DNA of 12,447 nt. It comes from Candidatus Solibacter sp. (GTDB lineage Bacteria; Acidobacteriota; Terriglobia; Bryobacterales; Bryobacteraceae). This document shows, one piece after another, positions 1 to 7,694 of the stretch. The stretch spans positions 1 through 12,447 of the forward strand of contig JAPKZC010000448.1 of the NCBI GenBank assembly GCA_026394025.1. Reading direction: 5' to 3'. The notes under the pieces were generated by a model. It was not told where the DNA came from and ran no database searches. It was given only the letters and a program-made list of their open reading frames with translations. Each line of letters starts with the position of its first letter. Position 1 is the stretch's first letter. The position numbers and the translations under genes were made by a program.

Positions 1-530
1 CCATTCAGGCGCCGCTCGATGCGCTCGACAATCTGCTCCGGCGCTGGAAATTCGATGCGGATCGGGTGAAGGGCGTGGTGGTGCGGGTAGCAACTGACGA
101 AGCCGCGATTGTGAACAACCGGGAGATCCCGGACATTTGTCTGCAACATCTGATGGCGGTGATGCTAGTGGACGGTACGGTGTCGTTTCAATCGGCGCAC
201 GCGGCCGAGCGTATGCGGGATCCGGCCGTCCTGCGGCAGCGCGCCAAAATCGAACTGGTTCCGGACGACGCGCTGGAACGCCTCATGCCGCGGCGCGAGG
301 CGGTCGTGGAAGTGACCTTGACCGATGGGAAGACAGTGAGCGAGCGGGTGGGAAACGTGCGCGGCACCGCGGAGAACCCAATGAGCCACGATGAGATTGT
401 TGCCAAGGCGACCGGCCTCATCGCGCCCGTACTAGGCGCCGCAAAGTGCCGCAAGCTAGTCGAGGAGATATTCGGACTAGAGCGGGTGACGGACATCCGG
501 AACCTCAGGCCGCTGCTTCAGCCAGGCTGA
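1..530 (+). CDS. MmgE/PrpD family protein, C-terminal part (5' end outside window)
   Basis: The reading frame is open from the left edge (first full codon at position 3), so the GTG at 66 is internal and not the start. The ~175 visible residues match the C-terminal domain of the MmgE/PrpD family, which includes 2-methylcitrate dehydratase and other iron-independent hydratases and isomerases. Family-like cues are a VDGTVSF segment followed by a D-P-x-V-L helix, a 'TLTDGKTVSERV' strand, the 'G-T-x-E-N-P-M-S' loop with a following K, and a terminal 'L-x-x-V-T-D-I-x-x-L' helix. The catalytic N-terminal part is missing, so the substrate cannot be named. It ends 40 bp before a secreted cupin on the same strand and could be cotranscribed with it. 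The family call is fairly secure. Any role in the aromatic pathway further right is unsupported. Confidence 0.85.
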   Translation, partial: IQAPLDALDNLLRRWKFDADRVKGVVVRVATDEAAIVNNREIPDICLQHLMAVMLVDGTVSFQSAHAAERMRDPAVLRQRAKIELVPDDALERLMPRREAVVEVTLTDGKTVSERVGNVRGTAENPMSHDEIVAKATGLIAPVLGAAKCRKLVEEIFGLERVTDIRNLRPLLQPG

Positions 531-560
531 GGGACGGATTCGGCCAGTTGCGCCGTAACA

Positions 561-565
561 GGAGG
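561..565 (+). promoter_or_regulatory. Ribosome binding site fixing the cupin start at 571
   Basis: A perfect GGAGG lies five bases before ATG 571. The in-frame GTG at 565 overlaps this element and so cannot be the start that it serves. Confidence 0.75.
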
Positions 566-570
566 TGAGA

Positions 571-957
571 ATGACGATTCGCGGAATATGCTGGGCAACC
601 GGAATTGCCGTGGTGCTGATTGGGGGCCTTGGGCTGGTGCGCTCTCAGGCGCAGGACGATAGCCTCGATGCGGCAAGAGTTGCGCCGGACACTACCAGGC
701 TGGTCCTTGAGAACGCGTTCGTGCGCGTGACAGAAGAAACGGTCCCGCCCGGCAAAGGCCTGGCCAGGCATGGCCACTCGCGCGGCGTGACCGTCGCGCT
801 TACGGATTACGATATCGAGCAGACGATCTACCCCGGCGGACGGGTAGTTCGCGCGCACCGCCACAAGGGCGAGGTCGCCTGGGCCGCGCCGGTGGTTCAC
901 GAGACGCACAACGTCGGAACGACGATACAGAACGTGGTGCGGATCGAATTGAAGTGA
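571..957 (+). CDS. Small secreted cupin-domain protein (intact paralogue 1)
   Basis: This encodes a 128-residue protein. ATG 571 is chosen over the in-frame GTG at 565 because a GGAGG at 561-565 sits five bases before it. Residues 1-27 form a signal peptide: a basic start, a hydrophobic core, and a likely cut after S-Q-A, giving QDD. The remainder is a single cupin barrel with HGH at residues 67-69 and a second motif with H110 and H-N at 113-114 (VHETHNVG), plausible metal ligands. The acidic residue usual in cupin motif 1 is not obvious. About half of the residues over an ungapped ~85-residue core are identical to the cupin at 4182-4576. Such proteins are probably periplasmic or secreted; their substrate is unknown. 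The gene is convergent with the TonB receptor, with only 17 bp between stop codons. Confidence 0.85.
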   Translation: MTIRGICWATGIAVVLIGGLGLVRSQAQDDSLDAARVAPDTTRLVLENAFVRVTEETVPPGKGLARHGHSRGVTVALTDYDIEQTIYPGGRVVRAHRHKGEVAWAAPVVHETHNVGTTIQNVVRIELK

Positions 958-971
958 GGGTAGCCGCCCTC
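956..971. terminator. Possible bidirectional hairpin between convergent genes
   Basis: GAGGG (956-960) and CCCTC (967-971) can pair around a six-base loop, spanning the cupin stop and the gap before the receptor stop. No T tract follows on either strand, so this is a weak terminator candidate. It could be chance in GC-rich DNA. Confidence 0.2.
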
Positions 972-974
972 GGG

Positions 975-3911
975 TCAGAAGTCGAACCTTACGGTCAACT
1001 GGCCAGCGCGGGCTGCCTGCCGGTTTTGGCCCTGGAAGGTGCCGTCCGGGGCGTACGCGAAGTTCGGGCTACCCAACTGATTGCTGCCGCTGCACGCCGT
1101 TGTGGCACTACCGCCGCAGAATTCCTGCTGCGCGCCCCGATTGGTGATATTGTTCACGCTAAAACCGACTTGGAGCCTGCGCGTCTCAGCCAAAGTGAAA
1201 GTCTTGGCGACGCGAGCGTTCCAAGTAGCCAGCAACGGCGCCTGAACCTGGCCTTGGCCGCGATTTGCGTAGGCGAATCGAACCGTCGTAGCCAGCGGAT
1301 TCGAAACCACGCGCCCATTGGGCAGCGTGATCAGAGCCGGGCCAAACGCTGGATCGGGAGCACTGAGCAACTGGATGATCGGCCCGGAGTAGGGGCCCGA
1401 GAGAATGTTCAAATTGCTGGAGATGAAGATGCCCCAAGGAGCGAAGTAGGATCCCGCGATTCGCATTGTATGCTTGATCCACATGGGGTTGCGGGTCGTG
1501 GTCTGGGTATTGGTATAGCTGTTCGCTCCATCCGAAATTCCACGCGTACTGCCGATGCCTTTGTCGTTCGCAAACGTATCGGGCTGGATGAATCCAGCCG
1601 GATCGTCAGGCTGGAATTGCCCGTTCATGTGCTGGAACGCTCTCGTGTATCCAACCAGGAACTGCGACTTGCTGGACCGCTTGGAAGCAGTGAACTCCAA
1701 ACCGGTATAGGCCGGTGTGTTCCAGATGTTGTTGGTGGCCATCAGAATCGCGTTCTGGGTCGGGTCCTTGTAGCCCAGGAACTTGCCGTTCTGGTAAATG
1801 CCATTCACGTCCAGCGTGTCGGGCATGTCCTGATAGTAGCGGCGCACAAAAGTTGCGTCCATGCTGATCTGCCCGGCAAACTGGCGGCGGAAGCCGGCCA
1901 GGTACTCTTCCACGTGCGCCTGGTGCCGGTTCGGGTCGATTGATTTGGCCGCCGACAACTTAGTCGCCCCTGGCGTCACCAGAACGGTGGAGAAAGTTCC
2001 GTTCTTCGCGGTATCGTACTTATCCGTGATATTCACGGTCACCGACCCACCCAGGTTTGGAACCGAATTCGCTTCCGGCTTGGCGGAGATGCGGCTGAAG
2101 GTTCCATGTACCACGTTCCGGCCATCCTTGGTTAGCCGGTAAGTGGCGCCCACGCGGGGCTGCAATTCCATGCTGGATTGCGTCTGCACATTGAACAGGT
2201 TGTCCAGCGCGATCACCTTGTCCAACCGGAGACCTCCCACGATGGTCAATTGCCGGATCGGCTTCCAGGAGTCCTGGATGTAACCGGCGTAATCCCTGTT
2301 CGTGGTGTCGGCCGTCCTGGTGCTGAGCTGCGAGGGATCGATATACTGGCGGTGGAACGAGATGAAGCCGGAGTTCGGATCGACGGGATTCTTCAGCGCC
2401 TGATCCTCCACGATGAAGCCGCCATTGGCATAATTGGAGTTGGTTTGCAGATTCATGTGGGGCTGCAGGAATATCCCGGCCTGAATTTCGTGCGATCCGA
2501 CCCACCCTGACTTATACCAATTCACGTCCCCTTGGATGGTGGTCTTGGTGGTCGGGCTAACAGGGAAGTTCGTGTTATTACCGGTAGTCAGAATAAAGCC
2601 GGTCCCGACCAGTTTCCCCGACGACGGATTCGTCCCGGTGTATAGATTGATCTGGGGACCGCCGTAATTCACATTGCTGTAGGAGTCAACGGAGTTGTTT
2701 CCGGCAAAGCTGTTATAGGAAACCGCGAAGCTGCTGGTCAGGGTGTTGGTCCACGTAGAAAATACACGCGTAGATGCACCGAATCCGCTGACTCCGCCCG
2801 CTGAAAACGGTTTGAGACTGGGAGCCTCTTCTTCGTATCCGCTCATGCGGAGATAGAAACCGCTCATCTGATGCTTCGGCGTCAGTTGCAGGCTTCCTTT
2901 CAAGAAGAGGGAAGGGGTTCTGCTGTGGTTATCGAATGGCTGCCAATCCGCCTGAACGCTGTGCAGATTTGCCAATTGCGCGGCACTCCTCGATATCTGT
3001 GTGTTGCGGTAGTTGTACTTGTAAGAAGCAAAGAACCACGCGCGGCCCTTCTTGATCGGTCCACCGATTGAAAACTCCGGCTGCACTCCATCGGAGATGG
3101 TTGGGACTCCCTTGGGATCGTTGTTGCCGTTCCAAGCCCTGGCTTGGTAGCTGACCTCGGCAGTCCCGTGGATTTGATCGGTCCCTGATTTCGTCGCGAC
3201 ATTCAACAGGACACCCAATCCCGCCGGAGCGGTTGCGTCCGCACCGCCGGTCTTCACCTGCGAGTCCGACACGCTGGACGTGGCGAAATTCACCGTATCC
3301 GTACGGGACTGGCGGGCGGACGACATGTCTGCGCCGTCGATCAGGATCACGTGTTGTTCGACGTCCGTGCCGCGCAGCATGTACACCTGCGTGCCGTTGT
3401 TGGAAATAAAGGTGCGAGCAGCCACGCCGGGCGCGACTTCGAGCGCATCCGTCAAATCATGGCGGGTGCTCAGCGGCAGGGCGCGCTGAAAGTCGCCCGA
3501 CACGTTGACCGCCTGGATTGGCTTCTCGGTTTCCAGCAGCGGCGCCTCTCCGGTAACCGTCACGGTTGACTGCACTGCGCCCGTCTTCAATTCAATGTCC
3601 AGATTGAGATTGAGTCCGGCTCTGACCTCGATGCCCGTTCGAACTGACTTGGAAAAACCTTGTCTTTCCGCCACGATTTCGAACACGCCGGGCGCAAGAT
3701 TCAGGAGGCGGTAGGTGCCGTCCGATTCCGTAACCGCCACGTGGTTACCGGGTGCGGATGGGCTCGTGGCCGATACGTTGACTCCCGGCATCGCCCCGCC
3801 CTGCTCGTCCGTGATAACGCCACGGATTGATCCCTCCGTGCCTAACTGTGCTGATGCAATTCCCGCCACGGAAAGCAGGCAGACCATGACGAACAGTGTC
3901 GAGCGCTTCAT
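975..3911 (-). CDS. TonB-dependent receptor with carboxypeptidase-regulatory-like domain (Oar-like)
   Basis: This encodes a 978-residue outer-membrane transporter. The start is set at ATG 3911 (GGAG at 3921-3924, nine bases upstream), because translation there begins a clean signal peptide with a cut after I-A-S-A (residue 21). The open frame continues to 4040 but encodes nothing recognisable. Residues about 27-110 form a carboxypeptidase-regulatory-like beta-sandwich (G-S-I-R-G-V-I-T-D, later Y-R-L-L-N-L-A-P-G). A plug domain follows at about 125-240 (V-Y-M-L-R-G-T-D, I-L-I-D-G-A-D). The rest is beta-barrel, ending in the terminal aromatic residue typical of outer-membrane proteins (R-F-D-F). 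This architecture is abundant in Acidobacteriota and is usually tied to uptake of large or complexed organic substrates, powered by TonB-ExbBD. No clear TonB box was seen. It lies back to back with the cupin-tannase pair, so uptake of polyphenol-type substrates is a reasonable inference but not shown. Confidence 0.92.
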   Translation of the reverse strand: MKRSTLFVMVCLLSVAGIASAQLGTEGSIRGVITDEQGGAMPGVNVSATSPSAPGNHVAVTESDGTYRLLNLAPGVFEIVAERQGFSKSVRTGIEVRAGLNLNLDIELKTGAVQSTVTVTGEAPLLETEKPIQAVNVSGDFQRALPLSTRHDLTDALEVAPGVAARTFISNNGTQVYMLRGTDVEQHVILIDGADMSSARQSRTDTVNFATSSVSDSQVKTGGADATAPAGLGVLLNVATKSGTDQIHGTAEVSYQARAWNGNNDPKGVPTISDGVQPEFSIGGPIKKGRAWFFASYKYNYRNTQISRSAAQLANLHSVQADWQPFDNHSRTPSLFLKGSLQLTPKHQMSGFYLRMSGYEEEAPSLKPFSAGGVSGFGASTRVFSTWTNTLTSSFAVSYNSFAGNNSVDSYSNVNYGGPQINLYTGTNPSSGKLVGTGFILTTGNNTNFPVSPTTKTTIQGDVNWYKSGWVGSHEIQAGIFLQPHMNLQTNSNYANGGFIVEDQALKNPVDPNSGFISFHRQYIDPSQLSTRTADTTNRDYAGYIQDSWKPIRQLTIVGGLRLDKVIALDNLFNVQTQSSMELQPRVGATYRLTKDGRNVVHGTFSRISAKPEANSVPNLGGSVTVNITDKYDTAKNGTFSTVLVTPGATKLSAAKSIDPNRHQAHVEEYLAGFRRQFAGQISMDATFVRRYYQDMPDTLDVNGIYQNGKFLGYKDPTQNAILMATNNIWNTPAYTGLEFTASKRSSKSQFLVGYTRAFQHMNGQFQPDDPAGFIQPDTFANDKGIGSTRGISDGANSYTNTQTTTRNPMWIKHTMRIAGSYFAPWGIFISSNLNILSGPYSGPIIQLLSAPDPAFGPALITLPNGRVVSNPLATTVRFAYANRGQGQVQAPLLATWNARVAKTFTLAETRRLQVGFSVNNITNRGAQQEFCGGSATTACSGSNQLGSPNFAYAPDGTFQGQNRQAARAGQLTVRFDF

Positions 3912-3947
3912 ACGTGGAAACTCCAAAAGCAGATTTGTGAAAGTTGG

Positions 3948-3976
3948 TATATAGAGCATACAGTCAGGACCGGCAA
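3948..3976 (-). promoter_or_regulatory. Candidate sigma70-type promoter for the TonB receptor
   Basis: Read on the minus strand, TTGCCG (3971-3976) and TATATA (3948-3953) are separated by exactly 17 bases. Each matches four of six consensus positions. Initiation near 3941 would give a leader of about 30 nt before ATG 3911, containing the GGAG at 3921-3924. This is a hand match only. Confidence 0.35.
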
Positions 3977-4001
3977 AATCCGACGCCGCTCCCGGAGACC
4001 G

Positions 4002-4025
4002 CATGTGACATGTGGGTGAATCACC
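4002..4025. promoter_or_regulatory. Two adjacent short palindromes in the divergent intergenic region, possible operator
   Basis: CATGT-G-ACATG (4002-4012) and GGTGA-A-TCACC (4015-4025) are perfect 5-1-5 inverted repeats lying side by side. They sit upstream of the candidate receptor promoter and about 160 bp before the cupin start. Their position between divergent genes suits a regulator site. Sequences this short could occur by chance. Confidence 0.2.
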
Positions 4026-4181
4026 GGTTACATACGCCATCGGCGTTTTGCTTTGTTACAGTTGCGTCCGGCAATTCGGCGGGTCTATGGCCGTCTGGTC
4101 GCCGCCGGTCGCCGATCTCGTGGATGCACGGCATTGACGGCTAGCATGGCGGCAGCCTATCCTCGGCGCTGGGGAGTGAGC

Positions 4182-4576
4182 ATGAAGAAACCAAGGATCT
4201 GTCTGACAATCGGCCTTGCGACGATTCTGATGGGAGCGGTTGGCCTCAGGCGCACCGCAGCTCAGCAGGAGAGCTGGACCCCTTGAAGCTCTTGCCGGCC
4301 TACCATCCGGTGGTGTTCGAGAACGCGCTGGTCCGCGTCACCGAGGAAGGAATGCCCCCCGGCGTGGGAATAGGGAAGCACCGTCACGACAAGGGGCTGA
4401 CCATCGGTATGGCCGAGTACCAGATGGAACAGAAGATGCTCCCCAGTGGAGAGATCGTCCGCTCGAACCGGCATCTCGGCGAAATTCACTGGACCGAGGC
4501 GATGATCCACGAAACACGCAACGTGGGGAAAACCAACCAGTACGTGGTGCGTGTCGAGTTGAAGGCTGGCCTGTAG
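4182..4576 (+). pseudogene. Small secreted cupin-domain protein (paralogue 2), frameshifted after the signal peptide
   Basis: ATG 4182 follows a GGGGAG at 4171-4176 and encodes a signal peptide (hydrophobic core, cut near T-A-A, then QQES). The frame then stops at TGA 4284-4286. The cupin core continues in the -1 frame from 4283 to 4576. It has HRH and, later, H-E-T-R-N-V-G, matching the cupin at 571-957 without gaps. If one C is restored to the CCCC run at 4279-4282, the joined protein has 131 residues and aligns with its paralogue across the junction. So one base appears to be missing. A true mutation, a homopolymer sequencing error, restart at TTG 4283 (which overlaps the stop as TTGA), or a -1 slip of tRNA-Pro from CCT to CCC at the stop could each explain it. 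The gene lies 31 bp before the tannase gene and is probably cotranscribed with it. Confidence 0.8.
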
Positions 4577-4607
4577 GCGGCCACAGTCAAACACTGAGGG
4601 CAAAATC

Positions 4608-6146
4608 ATGACGACGTTCTTCCCAATCGCGGCGGCAGTCGCACTACTGATTGCTCCGGCAATCCACGCGCAGGATCCAATGGCGTGCGACAACCTGGCC
4701 AAACTCGCGCTCCCCAACGCCACCATTACGCTGGCCCAATCCGTGGCGCCCGGAGCGTTTACCCAACCTGCCGGCGGAGGTGGCGGAGGGCGCGGACCGG
4801 CGCCTTCCTTCACGAATCTGCCCGCCTTCTGCCGGGTCGCCGCCACCCTGAAGCCCACCAGCGACTCGGATATCAAGATGGAAGTATGGCTTCCGCGGAC
4901 CGGCTGGAACGGAAAGTTCGAGGTGGTGGGCAACGGTGGATGGGCCGGCAACATCGGTTACGTCAATATGGGACGCGCGCTGGTGGATGGCTACGCCGCC
5001 GCCGGAACCGACACCGGGCATACCGGTGGCAGCGCCAGCTTCGCCTACGGACACCCGGAAAAGATGCTCGATTTCGGATGGCGCGCGGTGCACGAAACCA
5101 CGGTGAAAGGCAAGGCGATCATCCAGGCCCTTTACGGCAATCCGACCAAACTCTCGTACTTCAACGGATGTTCCACCGGCGGCCGGCAGGCGATGAACGC
5201 AGTCCAGAATTTCCCCGAGGATTTCAACGGTGTGATCGCAGGGGCCCCCGTGAACCCCATGACGCGGCTGCACGCGGGCTCGCTGTACAACACGATTTAC
5301 GCGCACAAGGATGAGGCCAACTATATCCCGCCGTCCAAGTACCCCATGATCCATAAGGCGGTGCTCGACGCGTGCGACGCGCTCGACAGCGTCAAAGACG
5401 GGCTGATCGAGAATCCGCTGGCCTGTCACTTCGATCCGAAGGTGCTGGAGTGCAAGGGCGAAGACGGCCCGGCGTGCCTCACCGCCGCCCAAGTGGGGCT
5501 GGCCAAGGCGATCTATGGCGGCGCGGTCAACCCGCGCACCAAAGAGCAGATCTACCCCGGTTGGTCGCCCGGCTCCGAACTCGGATGGCGCGTGACGGCG
5601 GGCCCGGAACCGGAAGGCCCGGCCGTCGACACTTACCGCTACGTAGTATTCCAGGACCCGAATTGGGACTGGCACACGCTGAACTTCGATGGCGACATCG
5701 CGCTATCGGACAAGCGCGGCAACGCCACCATCAACGCGGTGGAAACCGATCTGTCCCCGTTCTTCGCCCATGGCGGGAAGTTGCTGATGTTTCACGGCTG
5801 GAGCGACCCCAACGTGGCGCCTCGCAACACGGTGAATTACTACAACCAGGTGGCGGATACGATGGGCGGCGCGAGTAAGATATCAGGCTCGGTGCGGCTG
5901 TTTATGATGCCGGGCATGGCACACTGCGGGGGAGGCGAAGGTCCTAACGATTTCGACAAAATTGCCGTAATCGATCAGTGGGTGCAAACCGGGAAAGCGC
6001 CGGACAGTATCGTCGCCTCGCACGCTACCGACGGCAAGGTGGACCGCACACGCCCACTCTGCCCGTTCCCTCAGGTGGCGCAGTACAAGGGCACCGGCAG
6101 CATCGACGATGCGGCGAATTTCACCTGCGCGGCCCCGCCGAAGTAA
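4608..6146 (+). CDS. Secreted tannase/feruloyl esterase family protein
   Basis: This is a 512-residue secreted serine esterase. ATG 4608 has GAGGG at 4596-4600 and starts a signal peptide ending A-I-H-A (about residue 21). The nucleophile motif G-C-S-T-G-G places Ser189 next to Cys188. Asp400 (G-W-S-D-P-N) and His439-Cys440 (M-A-H-C-G-G) complete the CS-D-HC arrangement of fungal and bacterial tannases and FaeB-type feruloyl esterases, in which the two Cys form a disulfide beside the active site. An Asp-rich stretch at about 255-265 (D-A-C-D-A-L-D, then K-D-G-L) resembles the family's calcium loop. Several further Cys suggest more disulfides, which fits export. A Gly run at residues 56-61 lies in the N-terminal part. 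The family hydrolyses galloyl, feruloyl or related aromatic esters; which ester is cleaved here cannot be read from sequence. The facing GalB/GalC operon favours galloyl or other hydroxybenzoyl esters, but that is inference. Confidence 0.92.
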   Translation: MTTFFPIAAAVALLIAPAIHAQDPMACDNLAKLALPNATITLAQSVAPGAFTQPAGGGGGGRGPAPSFTNLPAFCRVAATLKPTSDSDIKMEVWLPRTGWNGKFEVVGNGGWAGNIGYVNMGRALVDGYAAAGTDTGHTGGSASFAYGHPEKMLDFGWRAVHETTVKGKAIIQALYGNPTKLSYFNGCSTGGRQAMNAVQNFPEDFNGVIAGAPVNPMTRLHAGSLYNTIYAHKDEANYIPPSKYPMIHKAVLDACDALDSVKDGLIENPLACHFDPKVLECKGEDGPACLTAAQVGLAKAIYGGAVNPRTKEQIYPGWSPGSELGWRVTAGPEPEGPAVDTYRYVVFQDPNWDWHTLNFDGDIALSDKRGNATINAVETDLSPFFAHGGKLLMFHGWSDPNVAPRNTVNYYNQVADTMGGASKISGSVRLFMMPGMAHCGGGEGPNDFDKIAVIDQWVQTGKAPDSIVASHATDGKVDRTRPLCPFPQVAQYKGTGSIDDAANFTCAAPPK

Positions 6147-6151
6147 TCTGG

Positions 6152-7002
6152 CTAACTCGCCGCACTCTTCGCTAACGCGTCGAGCACCTGGCGATAGGTG
6201 GCCGGTCCCTCGGCGCCAAATCGGGCAGCCAGGCCCGAACGCCCGCACCAATCCTGGCGGCGCGCGGTGGCCTCCGCCATGATGGGCTCGATGCCGATGG
6301 CGCGCAGAGTATCGGCCACCTGCTCCATCTCGCGAGCGCGGCGCTCGCCATGCACCACGACGCGGCCCACCACGTAGTCGGCGAGTTCGCGCCACTTCAT
6401 GCCGGGAAATGTCTCTTCAAGGGAGGCGAAGACCCGCTCATCGGCGCCGTAATAGCCGGCGCCCAGCACGCACTCGAAAATCAGCGCCTCCATACCCTTC
6501 ACGATGATGCTGCGACACATCTTCACCGCCGCGGCGGCGCCGATTTCGGCGGATAGCAACTCCAGCCGCATACGGTACGGAGCGAGCGTTTCCAGCAGCG
6601 CCGGCGCGGAGGATCCGTTCAACAGGATGGGAACGCGATGTCCGGAGGGTGGCACGGGCGCCATAATCGCCGCCTCCACGAACTGTGCCCCGCTGGAGGT
6701 AACCTCCCCGGCTATGGAACGCTTGAGCGCAGGGGATACCGAGTTCAGGTCGGCATAGATGTGCTGCGGACCCAGGAACGGCTTGGTCTGCCCAGCGGCT
6801 TCCATCGACGCGTTCGCTGTGACCACACTCAACAGGACATTGGCAGACCGGGCGAGTTCCTCGGACGATGCGACAAGAGTCGCGGTGTGTGGGTATGGAT
6901 GTCGAAGGCGAATAACGCCGTCGCTCCGGCGCTGCGCAAACCCTTAGCGAGGTGGAACCCTGCCTCGCCAAAGCCAATGAAACCGATAGCCTGAGGGCTC
7001 AC
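6152..7002 (-). pseudogene. DUF1932 NAD(P)-dependent dehydrogenase (6-phosphogluconate/3-hydroxyisobutyrate dehydrogenase-like), frameshifted
   Basis: The start is GTG 7002, overlapping the upstream gene's stop as GTGA, with GGAGGAGAG at 7009-7017. The N-terminal frame gives a Rossmann fold beginning I-G-F-I-G-F-G-E-A-G (dinucleotide GxGxxG) and runs to A-F-D-I-H-T-H-T-P. It then leaves the protein frame and stops at about 6828. The rest continues in another frame from about 6886: A-T-L-V-A-S-S-E-E-L, then V-L-L-S-V-V-T-A, D-L-N-S-V-S-P, a Lys in the K-M-C-R-S helix that fits the family's catalytic Lys, and a C-terminal DUF1932 domain. The linker between strands 2 and 3 looks about eight residues short compared with related dehydrogenases. 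A small deletion of roughly 25 bp would explain both the shortening and the frame change. In this operon an aldehyde-oxidising role on a ring-cleavage product is plausible, but no activity is established. Confidence 0.8.
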
Positions 7003-7694
7003 GGAAGGCTCTCCTCCGAATCCACCCACTCGATGCCGAGTTCGGCTAGCTTGCCGCGCAGCCCGTACATATCCAGGCCCAGTTCCCCAGCTTTCAGCCG
7101 CGCGCGCGAGCGCTCTTCCTTGGCGCGCCGCTGGTCGCCAAGGCGGGCCACTTCCACCGCGGCTTTGCGCGGTACTACGACCACGCCATCCTGATCGCCC
7201 ACGATGACGTCGCCGGGCCGGACCATCGCACCTGCGCAGACCATTTCCACATTGACGCAGCCCGCGGTTGCCTTGACGGTTCCCTGGGCGGAGACAGCTT
7301 TCGCCCACACCGGAAAGTTCATGCAGGTGAGTTCCGTCGTGTCGCGTACGCCGGCATCGATCACCAGGCCCACCACACCGTGCGCGCGGCAGCTTTCGCC
7401 CAGTAACTCGCCGAACATGCCGTCGTCCGATTCGGAGGTGGTCGCCACCACCAGAACATCGCCGGCGGCGACCACTTCCATGGCGGCATGAATCATGAGG
7501 TTGTCGCCCGGCTGGCACCACACCGTCACGGCGCTTCCGGACACGCGCGCGCTGTTGTATATCGGGCGCATATACGGGCGCATGAGGCCCCGCCGGCCTT
7601 GCGCTTCGCTCACGGTCGCCACGCCGAGATCCCCCAACAGGCGAACGGTTTCCCCATCCGCCCGTTCAATGCGCCGAACCACCACCGGCTTCAT
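6999..7694 (-). CDS. galC: 4-carboxy-4-hydroxy-2-oxoadipate aldolase (GalC/LigK-like, RraA fold)
   Basis: This 231-residue protein belongs to the RraA-fold class II pyruvate aldolases (4-hydroxy-4-methyl-2-oxoglutarate / 4-carboxy-4-hydroxy-2-oxoadipate aldolase, also oxaloacetate decarboxylase). Family marks are G-V-A-T-V-S-E near residue 24, the Q-P-G-D-N turn at 61-65, V-I-D-A-G-V-R-D at 111-118 with the Arg117-Asp118 catalytic pair, the G-T-V-K-A-T strand at 138-143, and P-G-D-V-I-V-G-D-x-D-G at 160-170. The C-terminal extension G-E-L-G-L-D-M-Y is typical of LigK/GalC enzymes and absent from the shorter RraA regulator. The expected reaction, with a divalent metal, splits 4-carboxy-4-hydroxy-2-oxoadipate into pyruvate and oxaloacetate. 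ATG 7694 overlaps the stop of the GalB-like gene (ATGA) and has GGAGGA at 7701-7706. Direct adjacency to a GalB homologue strongly supports the pathway assignment. Confidence 0.9.
   Translation of the reverse strand: MKPVVVRRIERADGETVRLLGDLGVATVSEAQGRRGLMRPYMRPIYNSARVSGSAVTVWCQPGDNLMIHAAMEVVAAGDVLVVATTSESDDGMFGELLGESCRAHGVVGLVIDAGVRDTTELTCMNFPVWAKAVSAQGTVKATAGCVNVEMVCAGAMVRPGDVIVGDQDGVVVVPRKAAVEVARLGDQRRAKEERSRARLKAGELGLDMYGLRGKLAELGIEWVDSEESLP

Noticed and set aside
518..530. Perfect inverted repeat TCAGCC-A-GGCTGA at the end of the PrpD-family gene
   Set aside because: The loop is one base (three if the stem is shortened to five pairs), there is no T tract, and it overlaps the coding end and stop. 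It is a poor terminator and probably chance.
954..1943. Long plus-strand open frame of 329 codons
   Set aside because: It is antisense to the well-supported TonB receptor. The translation shows no domain, and the frame is explained by GC-rich codon use on the other strand.
3912..4040. N-terminal extension of the TonB receptor to ATG 4040
   Set aside because: The extra 43 residues would sit in front of a normal signal peptide and overlap the promoter-like sequence; ATG 3911 has its own ribosome binding site.
4644..5675. Minus-strand open frame of 343 codons
   Set aside because: It is a shadow of the tannase gene, which has a signal peptide and full catalytic motifs.
6147..6151. Search for a terminator between the convergent tannase and dehydrogenase genes
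   Set aside because: Only five bases separate the two stop codons, and no convincing hairpin with a T run was seen across the junction.
6999..7694. Reading the RraA-fold gene as the ribonuclease E regulator RraA
   Set aside because: It has the R-D catalytic pair and the G-E-L-G-L-D-M-Y C-terminal extension of the aldolases, and sits next to a GalB homologue.
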